Source of the DNA: Methanobacteriota archaeon
GTDB taxonomy: Archaea > Thermoplasmatota > Thermoplasmata > UBA10834
Direction: 5' to 3'
Length of the DNA stretch: 56,087 nucleotides
NCBI GenBank assembly: GCA_020725925.1
Contig: DYTN01000010.1
Location: forward strand, 1-56,087
Below, one piece after another: positions 32,375 to 40,663 of the stretch. The translations under genes were made by a program, and so were the position numbers. How positions within the stretch are numbered: position 1 is the stretch's first letter; every line of letters starts with the position of its first letter. The notes below the pieces were generated by a model. That model was not told the origin of the DNA, ran no database searches, and was given only the letters and a program-made list of their open reading frames with translations.

Positions 32375-32383
32375 ATTAATATA
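32375..32383 (+). promoter_or_regulatory. TATA box of the proteasome beta gene
   Basis: ATTAATATA is the only strong TATA-like element before psmB. It predicts a transcript start near 32405 and a leader of about 40 bases. Confidence 0.5.
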
Positions 32384-32447
32384 CTGGCACGGGGATTCTT
32401 TCAAAACGCCTTTTAGCTGGTCGATTTTCAACGGCGGTGTTTCGTTA

Positions 32448-33086
32448 ATGACCGACATTGAAGAAGTCAAGAAAGGGACGACGACGATAGGCCTAGTCTG
32501 CAAGGACGGCGTCGTCATGGCGACAGAGATGAGGGCGACAATGGGCACCCTCATCGCCCACAAGACGACCCAGAAGCTGTTCAGGATAGACGACAACCTG
32601 GGCCTGACTGTGGCGGGCGTGGTCGGGGACGCACAGACGCTCGCCAGGTACATCACGGCCGAGGTAGAGCTCTACAAGCTGAAGAGGGGGCAGCCCATGA
32701 CTGTCAAGTCCGCTGCCACCTTGACATCCAACATACTCGCTGGCAGCAGGTTCTACCCGTACTGGGTGGGCCTGATACTCGGAGGTGTGGACAGAGAGGG
32801 AAACCATGTCTACGCCCTCGACATGGTCGGAGGGGCTATCCCCGACGACTACGTGACCACGGGCTCGGGGTCCCCGTATGTCTACGGCGTGCTCGAGGAC
32901 CACTACGAGAAGGGCCTCGGCGTGTCCGAGGGCCTCGACCTGACGCTGAGAGGCCTGCACGCAGCCATGAAGCGGGATGCTGCCTCGGGGGACGGCTACG
33001 CGGTCGCATCCATAACGAAGGACGGCTTTGTGTCTCTGGACGAGAAGGAGATCCAGAAGCGTCTGTCGAAGATGAAGCTCGCCTGA
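32448..33086 (+). CDS. psmB: Proteasome beta subunit
   Basis: A 212-residue precursor of the 20S proteasome catalytic subunit. The 10-residue propeptide MTDIEEVKKG is removed to expose Thr (T11) as nucleophile, at the start of TTTIGLVCKDG. In mature numbering Lys33 (HKTTQKLF) is present, and position 17 is Glu as in Thermoplasma acidophilum beta. The GSGSPYVYGVLE segment and the DAASGDGYAVASIT region are typical. The alpha subunit is not in the window. Confidence 0.96.
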   Translation: MTDIEEVKKGTTTIGLVCKDGVVMATEMRATMGTLIAHKTTQKLFRIDDNLGLTVAGVVGDAQTLARYITAEVELYKLKRGQPMTVKSAATLTSNILAGSRFYPYWVGLILGGVDREGNHVYALDMVGGAIPDDYVTTGSGSPYVYGVLEDHYEKGLGVSEGLDLTLRGLHAAMKRDAASGDGYAVASITKDGFVSLDEKEIQKRLSKMKLA

Positions 33087-33151
33087 TTACCCAGAGCAAG
33101 ACATCCAGGCATTTCTGCCGGCAACACCTACAAGTCAGCTGAGTGAAGCAG

Positions 33152-35065
33152 ATGGGCATAGAGAAAGTTCTTGACGATGCCAGGGAGGCGGTCAAGAAGA
33201 CCATACCCTCCCACATAGAGGTCACAGACGTGGACTTCGAGGGCCCAGTGATAGTCATCTACACGAAGAACCTCGAGGAGTTCGCGCACAACAACGACCT
33301 CGTAAGGCAGCTGGCGCAGAGCCTCAGGAGGAGGGTGGCCATTCGCCCGGACCCGGCGATGCTCGCCGAGCCGGAGAACGCGGAGGAGCGCATCCGGAAG
33401 ATCATCCCCGAGGAGGCGAAGATCACCAACATATACTTCGACGATGACACGGGTGAGGTGACGATAGAGGCGATCTCACCAGGGCTCGTCATCGGCAAGC
33501 ACGGCGTCGTCTTGAACGAGATCAAGAAGGAGATAGGCTGGGCACCGAAGGTCGTCCGGGCGCCCCCGATCCCGTCGAAGACCGTGAGCGAGATCAGGAA
33601 CTACCTTCGCAAGATGCAGGAGGAGCGGAAGGAGTTCCTGCGGAAGGTGGGCAAGAGGTTGATGCGCCCCAGACTGAACGATGAGACCTGGCTCAGGGTA
33701 ACCTCCCTAGGAGGGTACAGGGAGGTCGGCAGGAGCGCCTCGCTCCTGATGACCCGGGAGAGCAAGATACTCATCGATTGCGGCGTGGCCGTATCAGCGG
33801 ACAACGGCGGTTCGACGCCATACCTGAGCGCGCCTGAGCTCATGCCCATGGACTCCATCGATGCCGTGATCGTCACGCACGCGCACCTGGACCACTCCGG
33901 CCTGGTCCCCGCGCTCTTCAAGTACGGCTATGACGGGCCTGTGTACTGCACGACGCCCACAAGGGACATGATGTCGCTCCTCCAGCTGGACTTCATCAAG
34001 GTGGCCGTTGGTGAGGCGAAGAAGCCCCCCTACGAGTCGTCTCACATCAGGGACGCGGTCCTCCACTGCATACCGCTCAAGTACGGTGAGACGACGGACA
34101 TCTCCCCGGACGTGAGGCTCACGTTCCAGAACGCTGGGCACATCCTCGGCTCCTCGATCGCGCATTTCCACATCGGGGACGGCCTGTACAACATAGCGTT
34201 CACGGGGGACATCAAGTTCGAGAAGTCGTGGCTGTTCAACGCGTCCGTCAATAAGTTCCCGAGGCTCGAGACACTGGTGATAGAGGCCACATACGGCGGC
34301 TACCATGATATGCAGCCCAGCCGCCAGGACGCCGCGAACCAGCTGCGAGAGATCGTCCGCACCACGGTATCCAGGGGCGGGAAGGTGCTCGTGCCAGTCT
34401 TTGCCGTGGGAAGATCCCAAGAGGTCATGCTGGTCCTCGAGGAGCAGATGAGGAACCACCAGGTGCAGAAGGTCCCGATCTACCTGGACGGCATGATATG
34501 GGAGGCCACGGCCATACACACGGCCTACCCGGAGTACCTGAACAGCCAGCTCAGGACACAGATATTCCAGATGGGGGAGAACCCGTTCCTCTCGGACGTC
34601 TTCAAGCGCGTGGACAGCTCCGAGATGAGGGAGACCATCTGCCACGACCCTGAGCCGTGCATAGTCCTGGCGACGAGCGGCATGATGAACGGCGGGCCGG
34701 TCATGGAATACTTCAAGGCGTGGTGCGACAACGAGCAGAACACGCTCGCCTTCGTGGGCTATCAGGCCGAGGGCACCATGGGCCGCAAGATCCAGAAGGG
34801 CTGGAGCGACATCACGGTGAACGAGAAGGGGAAGCCCATCACGTTGCACATGAAGATGGATGTCGAGATCGTCGATGGGTTCTCTGGCCACTCGGACCGG
34901 AGACAGCTCATGAACTACGTCAGCACCCTCGAGCCCAGGCCCGAGAGGATCATCATCTGCCACGGCGAGGACTTCAAGTGCTCCGACCTTGCGAGCACGC
35001 TATACAAGAAGTTCGGGATCGAGACCAGGGCGCCGATGAACCTGGAGACCATCAGGCTGAAATGA
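33152..35065 (+). CDS. KH-domain CPSF-type ribonuclease aCPSF1
   Basis: A 637-residue archaeal CPSF-like nuclease, the factor that cleaves 3' ends and ends transcription in archaea. Residues about 1-145 hold two KH domains, with SPGLVIGKHGVVLNEIKKE as the GxxG core. The metallo-beta-lactamase domain has THAHLDHSG (the HxHxDH motif, about residues 237-245), and the beta-CASP domain has TSGMMNGGP and FSGHSDRRQL near the end. Length is typical. The start is ATG 33152; a GTG 9 bases upstream is possible. It follows psmB by about 65 bases. Confidence 0.95.
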   Translation: MGIEKVLDDAREAVKKTIPSHIEVTDVDFEGPVIVIYTKNLEEFAHNNDLVRQLAQSLRRRVAIRPDPAMLAEPENAEERIRKIIPEEAKITNIYFDDDTGEVTIEAISPGLVIGKHGVVLNEIKKEIGWAPKVVRAPPIPSKTVSEIRNYLRKMQEERKEFLRKVGKRLMRPRLNDETWLRVTSLGGYREVGRSASLLMTRESKILIDCGVAVSADNGGSTPYLSAPELMPMDSIDAVIVTHAHLDHSGLVPALFKYGYDGPVYCTTPTRDMMSLLQLDFIKVAVGEAKKPPYESSHIRDAVLHCIPLKYGETTDISPDVRLTFQNAGHILGSSIAHFHIGDGLYNIAFTGDIKFEKSWLFNASVNKFPRLETLVIEATYGGYHDMQPSRQDAANQLREIVRTTVSRGGKVLVPVFAVGRSQEVMLVLEEQMRNHQVQKVPIYLDGMIWEATAIHTAYPEYLNSQLRTQIFQMGENPFLSDVFKRVDSSEMRETICHDPEPCIVLATSGMMNGGPVMEYFKAWCDNEQNTLAFVGYQAEGTMGRKIQKGWSDITVNEKGKPITLHMKMDVEIVDGFSGHSDRRQLMNYVSTLEPRPERIIICHGEDFKCSDLASTLYKKFGIETRAPMNLETIRLK

Positions 35066-35068
35066 GGC

Positions 35069-35998
35069 TCAGTCGCGGACCCGGAGCTTCGCATTTCTCT
35101 TGCCAAGGAGTACCACCCGGCTGTCCTCGCGTTCGCGGAGGACCTCGACGCCCAGCAGCCCCGCAAGCCTGCCTGAGAACTCCCTGACCGAAGCGTGGGA
35201 GGGCATGTCGTCGATCGTCATGCGTGTCCTGGAGTCGCCCACGAAGACATACCCCTTGGGCTCGATGAAGTCGGGGAGCGCGATGCCGTCGATCCTCGCG
35301 TACTCGCTCTCCCACCCGAGGTTCCAGTCGTTCACCAAAGTGTGCCTGATGACTGTCCTGGTCCCAAGCGATGGCAGGAGCCTGAGCGTCTCCATCAGGT
35401 TGTCCCACGCCCTGGGGAACTGCGGGACACAAAGCCTTTCGAAGAGGTCCTTGTTCGGGGCCGCGACGGTCACATAGAGCTGCGTGGGCATCGTCGACAG
35501 CTCTGCCAGCGCCTTCGGGACAGACCCGTTCGTCACCAGGAATGTCGTCATCCCCTTGCGCTTGCACAGGGAAATGAACTCGCCCAGCTCCGGGTACAGC
35601 GTCGGCTCGCCGGAGAGCGATATGGCGACCTGGTTCGGGTCCCTCGCCTCCTCCCAGAGATGCGAATCGCATCTCTCGTCGCCCTTGAAGCCGGAGACCA
35701 AGAGGCGCTGCTCCTCCACGCACCGCTCCAGGAGCTCTTCGGGCTCGGGGTACCGCGAACCGTCGAAACCTGTCATGCCGTGATACCGCCAGCAGAAGAG
35801 GCACCTGAAGTTGCAGACATTGACCGCGGGGGTCATCTGCAGGCATCTGTGGGACTGGATCCCGTAGAACTCCTCCTTGTAGCACGGCCTGCTGTATATG
35901 AGCTTCTGGCGCATCCAGTGGCACAACTTCACAGCGCCGCTCTCCCCGATGACCCTGTACTGCTGCCTTTCCAGGTGCTCCCGCGTTGTCGAGTCCAC
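35069..35998 (-). CDS. taw1: Taw1/TYW1-type 4-demethylwyosine synthase (radical SAM)
   Basis: A 309-residue radical SAM enzyme that builds the tricyclic wyosine base on tRNA-Phe from 1-methylguanosine and pyruvate. The SAM cluster motif is CNFRCLFC (C-x3-C-x2-C, about residues 62-69). Upstream Cys residues (CYKEEFYG, CLQMTP) fit the family, and the GEPTLYPEL segment (about 130) is characteristic. The GTG start at 35998 follows a GGGGGTG ribosome site and is 10 bases after the rfcL stop codon, so the two are likely co-transcribed. Confidence 0.88.
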   Translation of the reverse strand: MDSTTREHLERQQYRVIGESGAVKLCHWMRQKLIYSRPCYKEEFYGIQSHRCLQMTPAVNVCNFRCLFCWRYHGMTGFDGSRYPEPEELLERCVEEQRLLVSGFKGDERCDSHLWEEARDPNQVAISLSGEPTLYPELGEFISLCKRKGMTTFLVTNGSVPKALAELSTMPTQLYVTVAAPNKDLFERLCVPQFPRAWDNLMETLRLLPSLGTRTVIRHTLVNDWNLGWESEYARIDGIALPDFIEPKGYVFVGDSRTRMTIDDMPSHASVREFSGRLAGLLGVEVLREREDSRVVLLGKRNAKLRVRD

Positions 35999-36008
35999 GA
36001 CACACCCC

Positions 36009-37400
36009 CTATCGGAACCTGGACAGGTCCTTCTTTCCCCTGCTGGCCCGCTGCTGTCCCCTGGCGCCCTCATCCACATCATCGGCAGCCTTGGAGCGTT
36101 TCACCTCGTCCATGACATCCTTGACGGCCCTGGAATCCGTGTCTTCTCCCAGGAGGAAGGCTACATCGCCGTCGTCGAACCCCTGCTCCGATGCCAGACT
36201 GACCAGTAGCTCGCGATCGTTCTTGACTAGGGTCGCCAGCAACGGCAGCGTGGATTCGCTGATGCACTTCTTGGATGTGTGTAGGTGTGCCCTGAGCTTG
36301 CCGGCCACGGAGTCCCTGGCGGCCCGAGGACCCCTCGCCCTCGACATCAGAATGAAATGGCCAGGGAACCTGTATTCGACCGTTGCCGGCCTCTGAGGCC
36401 TCTCCCTCGCCAGGGCGACACCCCCGGTCATGAGCTCCTTCGCATACGACCAGAGCCCGTAGTGCTGCAGGGCCCGCGTGCGTCCGAGGTAGATGTCCGA
36501 GCGGGCAAGAGCGTCGAATGCAGCAGCCATCTCCGCTGGATTCCTGAGCTCCTGCGGTATGTTCTCCTCTATCCACTTGATGAGATCGTCCGGAGTCTCG
36601 TCCAAATCGAAGGTCGCAGCCCTTGCATCCTTGAGGCTCGTCGCCCCAAACATGCCCCTCAGGGCGGCATCCATCTCCTTCAGGCGGTTCCTCTCGCCCA
36701 TCGCAGTGGAATCGGCCTCGCCCAAGGCCGACTTCCCCTCAGCCATCATCTGGATGTCGTTGACGGCGGCACGCATGTCCCCGCCAGAGTTGACCGCGAT
36801 TCGCTGGATGACGGCATCGTCGACCAGAATGCCCTCCTTCTGCACTATGGACCTCAGGACCGACGCGACGGAGCGACCATCCAGCCTCCTGAATACCGCC
36901 TTGTCCGATAGCGTCTTGATTGCCGGGGCTTTCCGCGAGAGCTCATAGTAATCGTTCACGATTAGGATGATTGGCTGGGACGATTCCCTTATCGTCTCGA
37001 CAATCGCTTTCGCGCCTCCGTAGTCCTCTCGGCCGAAGAGATTGTCTGCCTCATCAAGGACTATCAGTTTCCTCCGGCCTTCGGCGGCCGAGAGGAATTC
37101 GCCAGACGCGGAGAACGCGTGAGTGACTGATCCGGCGCCTGCGACCTTCTTGATCGACGCAGCGTTCCTGTGGTCGGAGGCGTTCATCTCGATGAAGTCC
37201 CAACCCATGTCGTTCGCAAGCGCCAGGGCCGCGCTGGTCTTCCCCGTGCCTGGCTCACCCCTCAACGTGATTGCCTTGAACCTTGGCGTACCGTGCTCCC
37301 AAGATTCGCCCCATCGCCGGAGTGCGCGGACTGCTGCCTCATTCCCCACTATCTGCGACAGGGATTTCGGACGGTACTTCTCAGTCCACTCCTCGAGCAT
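36009..37400 (-). CDS. rfcL: Replication factor C large subunit
   Basis: A 463-residue clamp-loader large subunit of the AAA+ superfamily. It begins LEEWTEKYRPKSLSQIVGN, with Walker A GEPGTGKTSAAL (about residues 47-58) and Walker B VLDEADNLFG (about 115-124). Sensor 2 and the C-terminal collar follow. It ends with a basic tail (GKKDLSRFR), where many archaeal RfcL carry a PCNA-binding motif. ATG 37400 lies about 28 bases downstream of a TATA box, so the message is probably leaderless. The upstream in-frame ATGs to 37463 lie before that box. Confidence 0.95.
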   Translation of the reverse strand: MLEEWTEKYRPKSLSQIVGNEAAVRALRRWGESWEHGTPRFKAITLRGEPGTGKTSAALALANDMGWDFIEMNASDHRNAASIKKVAGAGSVTHAFSASGEFLSAAEGRRKLIVLDEADNLFGREDYGGAKAIVETIRESSQPIILIVNDYYELSRKAPAIKTLSDKAVFRRLDGRSVASVLRSIVQKEGILVDDAVIQRIAVNSGGDMRAAVNDIQMMAEGKSALGEADSTAMGERNRLKEMDAALRGMFGATSLKDARAATFDLDETPDDLIKWIEENIPQELRNPAEMAAAFDALARSDIYLGRTRALQHYGLWSYAKELMTGGVALARERPQRPATVEYRFPGHFILMSRARGPRAARDSVAGKLRAHLHTSKKCISESTLPLLATLVKNDRELLVSLASEQGFDDGDVAFLLGEDTDSRAVKDVMDEVKRSKAADDVDEGARGQQRASRGKKDLSRFR

Positions 37401-37423
37401 GCGAGAAGTGAGTGCCGCTCCCG

Positions 37424-37432
37424 TATTATAGA
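37424..37432 (-). promoter_or_regulatory. TATA box of rfcL
   Basis: TCTATAATA on the minus strand is centred 28 bases before the rfcL ATG. This fixes the start codon and predicts little or no leader. Confidence 0.55.
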
Positions 37433-37531
37433 CTAATCTATCACATGCGCGAAAATGCATCATCAGGTCGCGGCCCGGAACCCCCTTCAGCTTCCATGTA
37501 TAATCAGAAATATGTAAGATGTTTCGAATAA

Positions 37532-37545
37532 ACTAGTTTAGCTCT
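37532..37545 (+). repeat. 14-bp direct repeat, copy 1
   Basis: ACTAGTTTAGCTCT recurs identically at 38908-38921. This copy lies 4 bases beyond the integrase stop codon; its left part belongs to the palindrome TAAACTAGTTTA (37529-37540). It could be one end (attL/attR) of an element carrying the integrase. Confidence 0.45.
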
Positions 37546-37548
37546 GAA

Positions 37549-38205
37549 CTAGCCATCGTTCGAGAGCACGAAGGAGCTCGTGTGATTCGCCGATCCAGAA
37601 TGCGCCGTGGCCAGGCTATCCGATTCGGCCGAATGAGCGTGTCCCTCCACATCGGCCATCCCGGGCAGCGGATGCTTAGAGTACTCCTCCTTCCGATCAT
37701 CTATGTCCATCGTCAGATAGATGGCCGTGACCTCGATGCTGGAATGCCCGAGGTTCTGCTGCAGCGTTCTAAGGTCGATTCCGGACTTGAGCGCGTACAC
37801 AGCATGTGTGTGGCGAAGTACGTGCGGATGCCTCTTGTCCTTCTCCAGACCGACCCTCTCGCCGTAGTTCGAAATGAGCCTCTCGACCTGACGCCTGGAC
37901 AAGGGCCCGCATTTGTTGGACACGAAGAGGGGATCCTTCCTGGTCTTCCTCGTCCCGACATAGTCGCGCAACATCGACTTGGTCCAGCTGTTCACGAGGG
38001 GAACCTTTCGCCCTTCCTCATGTCTCTTCGCCTGTTGTATGGTGATCTCCCCCGCCTCGAGGTCCACGTCACCGATTGTCAAGGCGGTGAGCTCGCCAAC
38101 CCTCATCCCCGTCTCGTAGAGAAGTTTGATTATGAGACGATCTCTCATTCGCTTTGGTGCCTCTAGCAGGGCCTTGAGCTCGTCCTGCTTGAGATACTTG
38201 CGCAT
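37549..38205 (-). CDS. Tyrosine recombinase, catalytic domain only
   Basis: A 218-residue tyrosine recombinase. All active-site residues are visible (numbering from this start): R35 (TGMRVGEL), K60, H128 and R131 (HPHVLRH), H154 (LGHSS) and Y163 (AIYLT). It has no N-terminal core-binding (SAM-like) domain, unlike XerA or XerC, which are about 280-300 residues. A Ser/His-rich, uncharged C-terminal tail of about 40 residues is unusual. A TATA box (38262-38271) would place the transcript start close to an in-frame TTG at 38247, an alternative start that adds 14 residues. It is flanked by a 14-bp direct repeat. Confidence 0.8.
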   Translation of the reverse strand: MRKYLKQDELKALLEAPKRMRDRLIIKLLYETGMRVGELTALTIGDVDLEAGEITIQQAKRHEEGRKVPLVNSWTKSMLRDYVGTRKTRKDPLFVSNKCGPLSRRQVERLISNYGERVGLEKDKRHPHVLRHTHAVYALKSGIDLRTLQQNLGHSSIEVTAIYLTMDIDDRKEEYSKHPLPGMADVEGHAHSAESDSLATAHSGSANHTSSFVLSNDG

Positions 38206-38261
38206 GCTAGCTACCCATCCCTTCGTCTTCGGACGAATGTCCGACAAAGCATCGGGATATG

Positions 38262-38271
38262 CCTATATAAA
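38262..38271 (-). promoter_or_regulatory. TATA box of the integrase gene
   Basis: TTTATATAGG on the minus strand is centred about 20 bases before TTG 38247 and 62 before ATG 38205. A nearby ATGCGACATTTTT sequence recalls the TGACATTTT element in front of the RHH gene, but the match is short. Confidence 0.45.
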
Positions 38272-38502
38272 AATGTCGCATTTTCCGCCCAAAAATGCCC
38301 TCAACCTGTTCGAAGCTTCCGGCGCCCTCTCAAAAGCGTCAACTTATCCCCTATTTGTTGCCGTTCTTCCCATTGTGCCTTCGAGACTCACGAACCCCAG
38401 CACGTTGAGGTCCCGCAGACCATGCTACTTCTTGTCATTGAAAGCACTAGAATGCGGAAAAGCCCTTGAGGAAACGGTGAAAACGGAGGATCCGTGAGCT
38501 TG

Positions 38503-38546
38503 AACTGCTAGTTGCCCCCTGCGGGGGCAAGGTTCAGAAGGCAGTT
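38503..38546. other. Nested hairpin, possible structured RNA or tRNA-like remnant
   Basis: TTGCCCCC-TGC-GGGGGCAA (38512-38530) is a perfect 8-bp stem with a three-base loop. It is enclosed by AACTGC (38503-38508) pairing with GCAGTT (38541-38546). On the minus strand the sequence just upstream, TATAGCTCAATGGTATAAC, looks like a tRNA D-arm, but no full cloverleaf can be drawn. It could be a small RNA, a terminator-like hairpin or an altered tRNA fragment. Confidence 0.35.
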
Positions 38547-38890
38547 ATACCATTGAGCTATACTAGTCTAGTTTGTTTCTAATGCTGATACTATAGTCTT
38601 GCAGAGAGCGATAATTCAGTCCGACAGTGGCAGACGGCGTGCTAGTCCGTAACATTGCTACCGCCTCACCATGGCAGAACGGAACACGCCAGCCAATCCC
38701 GAGGCTTTGCCCACATGTCGGTCGTCCACACAACGCTTGGAGAGGGCGCTCACGATGATCGACGATGTGTATGCTGGCCAGAGGCATTTGCAGTCATTTC
38801 TTCGAGGTGACCCTAGATAAGTGGGCGGCCGATCAGATGAGGAGCGGCTCCCCTCTGGCCAGAGGGCCCACAGCTAAACAATTGGACCTT

Positions 38891-38903
38891 ATATTAGACC
38901 TAT
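38891..38903 (+). repeat. 13-bp direct repeat, copy 1
   Basis: ATATTAGACCTAT recurs identically at 40469-40481, so the two copies flank the HTH/BtrH-like gene. It lies 4 bases before the second copy of the 14-bp repeat. Confidence 0.4.
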
Positions 38904-38907
38904 CCTT

Positions 38908-38921
38908 ACTAGTTTAGCTCT
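38908..38921 (+). repeat. 14-bp direct repeat, copy 2
   Basis: ACTAGTTTAGCTCT, identical to 37532-37545. The two copies bracket 1.4 kb that holds the integrase and the gene-poor stretch. Confidence 0.45.
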
Positions 38922-39030
38922 CTACTATTATGGCCTGCGCATCACGCCCGAAACGTGCAGGATGATGGACGGATGAGAGGACGGTGGAGGACCCTTCAGT
39001 GCAACATTCAGTGTGTCGAGCGCCCTTGGT

Positions 39031-40437
39031 TCACACCACCTTCGTCATCTTCTGGATGGCGCGTTCCTCGTGTTGCGACACTTTCAGAAGCAGCGCGGCA
39101 CCAGCTCGCCTTTTCCGTGCTGGCATCTTCCCCTCGAAACGGAACGGGAACAGCTTCTCGAACTCGCCCATCAGCTTGGCTCCCCGGGCGTACGAGGCTG
39201 CGGCGCTGTCGAGGATCTCAGCAGGTCTGGCCGGCATCTTCTTCACGACGCTTCTGAGGAACATGCTGGACAACGCGCGACCTTCTCCCACACAGCAGCC
39301 AACATAGCTGTTGCCCATGTAGTTCTGTCTGTCTTCGGGGAGCTCCTTCAACACGCTTGCCCACTCGATCAACGCAGCGGGGCCAGCGACGTAGTTCCGC
39401 TGCACGGGAATCCTTGCATCGGCGAAGTCCAACGCCCGACGGAGCGCGTTCTTCCTGGCCCTGGAAGGACTCACCTTCAGCCTCGTCGTGAAGAAAAACG
39501 CATCGATGCATCCAGGGGCCTTGAGGTCCTGATAACGCACTGGCTCCTCTTCACCTGGATCCACTATGCTCCGGAAAGTCCTGACGATGTACGTGTCTCC
39601 ATCATAGCCCTTCACGATGCCATACTCAGGAGCAGCCAGACCCCAGAGCACGACGGGCCTGTCCTTCTCATCGATCTCTTTCTTGATTCTCTGGAACAGG
39701 TTCCACACAGTGCGCAGCTCCTCAGGCGTTGGCACGCCCTTTTTCGACGGGTAGGAATGAGGGTATTCATATGCATCGATCCCCCAGCCCAGCTCCTCCA
39801 CGCCCGCGATCATGGTCTTGAACGCCTTCGGGTGAATAGCTGTAGGACCGGACGGGCAGGTCTCGCCTTTGGAAACGTTGACCAAGAACGAATAGCCAGA
39901 GCTGCCGCCCACGTCGGCAGTCGAGCGCTTCATCCCGAGAGCCGTCAGGCAGCCAGCTATGGCGCCGTTGAACGATAGCCAACACGGTTGATACGCCACA
40001 TCCATGGACACCTCTTTGCGCTCCATCCTTCTCCCCTCCCCGTATGCCTCGCTGTAGCTCCTCTTCACGAGCTCCATCTCTCTCTGTGAACGTCTGGAGG
40101 AAGTCCTGTACGTCGAGAACGCAGCAGCCAGAAGCTCCTTGCCATCGCGCGTGAGCACATAGCGCCCGCGAGACTGCCTTCCCACAAGGCCTCTCTCGAT
40201 CAGCTGCGTCAGATGGTTGGCGAGTGCGGTCTTCGAGAGATGAGTCGCCTCCAGCATGCTTGAGAAGCCTGCGCCTCCCTTCATGGCCGTGGCCATTATC
40301 TGGACCCTCGCCGGATGAGCAGCAGACTTGAACAGGTCTGCTATTTCGCTCGAGCTTTCGAATGGGCTTCCCCTATCTGGCTCTCGGACTGCTCCTGCCA
40401 TTACCCTCTCGGACCTCCATCTGTCACCGAATGGCAC
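39031..40437 (-). CDS. ArsR-type HTH fused to BtrH-like (DUF4872) domain
   Basis: A 468-residue fusion. Residues about 28-105 are an ArsR-like winged helix: IADLFKSAAHPARVQIM, then SKTALANHLTQLIERGLVG and RGRYVLTRDGKELL. Residues about 150-440 resemble the butirosin BtrH/papain-like acyltransferase or hydrolase group: a Cys in AYQPCWLSFNGAIAGCL, then GSSGYSFLVNVS, DRPVVLWGLAAPEYGIVKGYD and a GNSYVGCCVGEGRA segment. Family membership of the second half is moderately sure. It starts at GTG 40437 (an in-frame ATG at 40401 is an alternative). It may sense a small molecule through the enzyme-like domain. Confidence 0.6.
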   Translation of the reverse strand: MPFGDRWRSERVMAGAVREPDRGSPFESSSEIADLFKSAAHPARVQIMATAMKGGAGFSSMLEATHLSKTALANHLTQLIERGLVGRQSRGRYVLTRDGKELLAAAFSTYRTSSRRSQREMELVKRSYSEAYGEGRRMERKEVSMDVAYQPCWLSFNGAIAGCLTALGMKRSTADVGGSSGYSFLVNVSKGETCPSGPTAIHPKAFKTMIAGVEELGWGIDAYEYPHSYPSKKGVPTPEELRTVWNLFQRIKKEIDEKDRPVVLWGLAAPEYGIVKGYDGDTYIVRTFRSIVDPGEEEPVRYQDLKAPGCIDAFFFTTRLKVSPSRARKNALRRALDFADARIPVQRNYVAGPAALIEWASVLKELPEDRQNYMGNSYVGCCVGEGRALSSMFLRSVVKKMPARPAEILDSAAASYARGAKLMGEFEKLFPFRFEGKMPARKRRAGAALLLKVSQHEERAIQKMTKVV

Positions 40438-40468
40438 AAGATAGGCTTAAAGGTTCGCTTTTTGATGA

Positions 40469-40481
40469 ATATTAGACCTAT
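40469..40481 (+). repeat. 13-bp direct repeat, copy 2
   Basis: ATATTAGACCTAT, identical to 38891-38903. It is about 30 bases upstream of the HTH/BtrH-like start codon, in an AT-rich patch (40440-40520), so it may be an operator of that regulator instead of an element boundary. Confidence 0.4.
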
Positions 40482-40663
40482 TATCTATGAACAATTATTA
40501 AACTTAGCCGACATTAAAATATAGATTCGGGCATAATATTCGAGACGGCCCGATCGCACTCGACAGGCAATGCGCTTCAGAACGTGAGAAGCGCAGACAC
40601 GTCAAGAGAAAGGATTGAATTGGGGTTTCGTAGGGGTTTGAACCAGGATCCCGCCGCGGGGAC

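Larger units (their letters stand above)
38272..39030. other. Gene-poor, AT-richer stretch beside the integrase
   Basis: About 760 bases without a convincing coding gene. It holds a strong hairpin (38503-38546), a tRNA-like D-arm fragment next to it, and the paired repeats at 38891-38921. Base composition is visibly more AT-rich than in the housekeeping genes on both sides. Short frames in it lack conserved features. This looks like accessory or decayed DNA. Confidence 0.45.

Noticed and set aside
38490-38580. Intact tRNA gene on the minus strand
   Set aside because: Only the D-arm looks right. The anticodon and T stems do not pair and the acceptor ends do not match, so I report it only as a tRNA-like fragment.
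38881-38908. XerA dif site near the integrase
   Set aside because: ATTGGA and CCTTATAT recall a published archaeal dif sequence, but the two 11-base inverted arms with a 6-base centre are not present.
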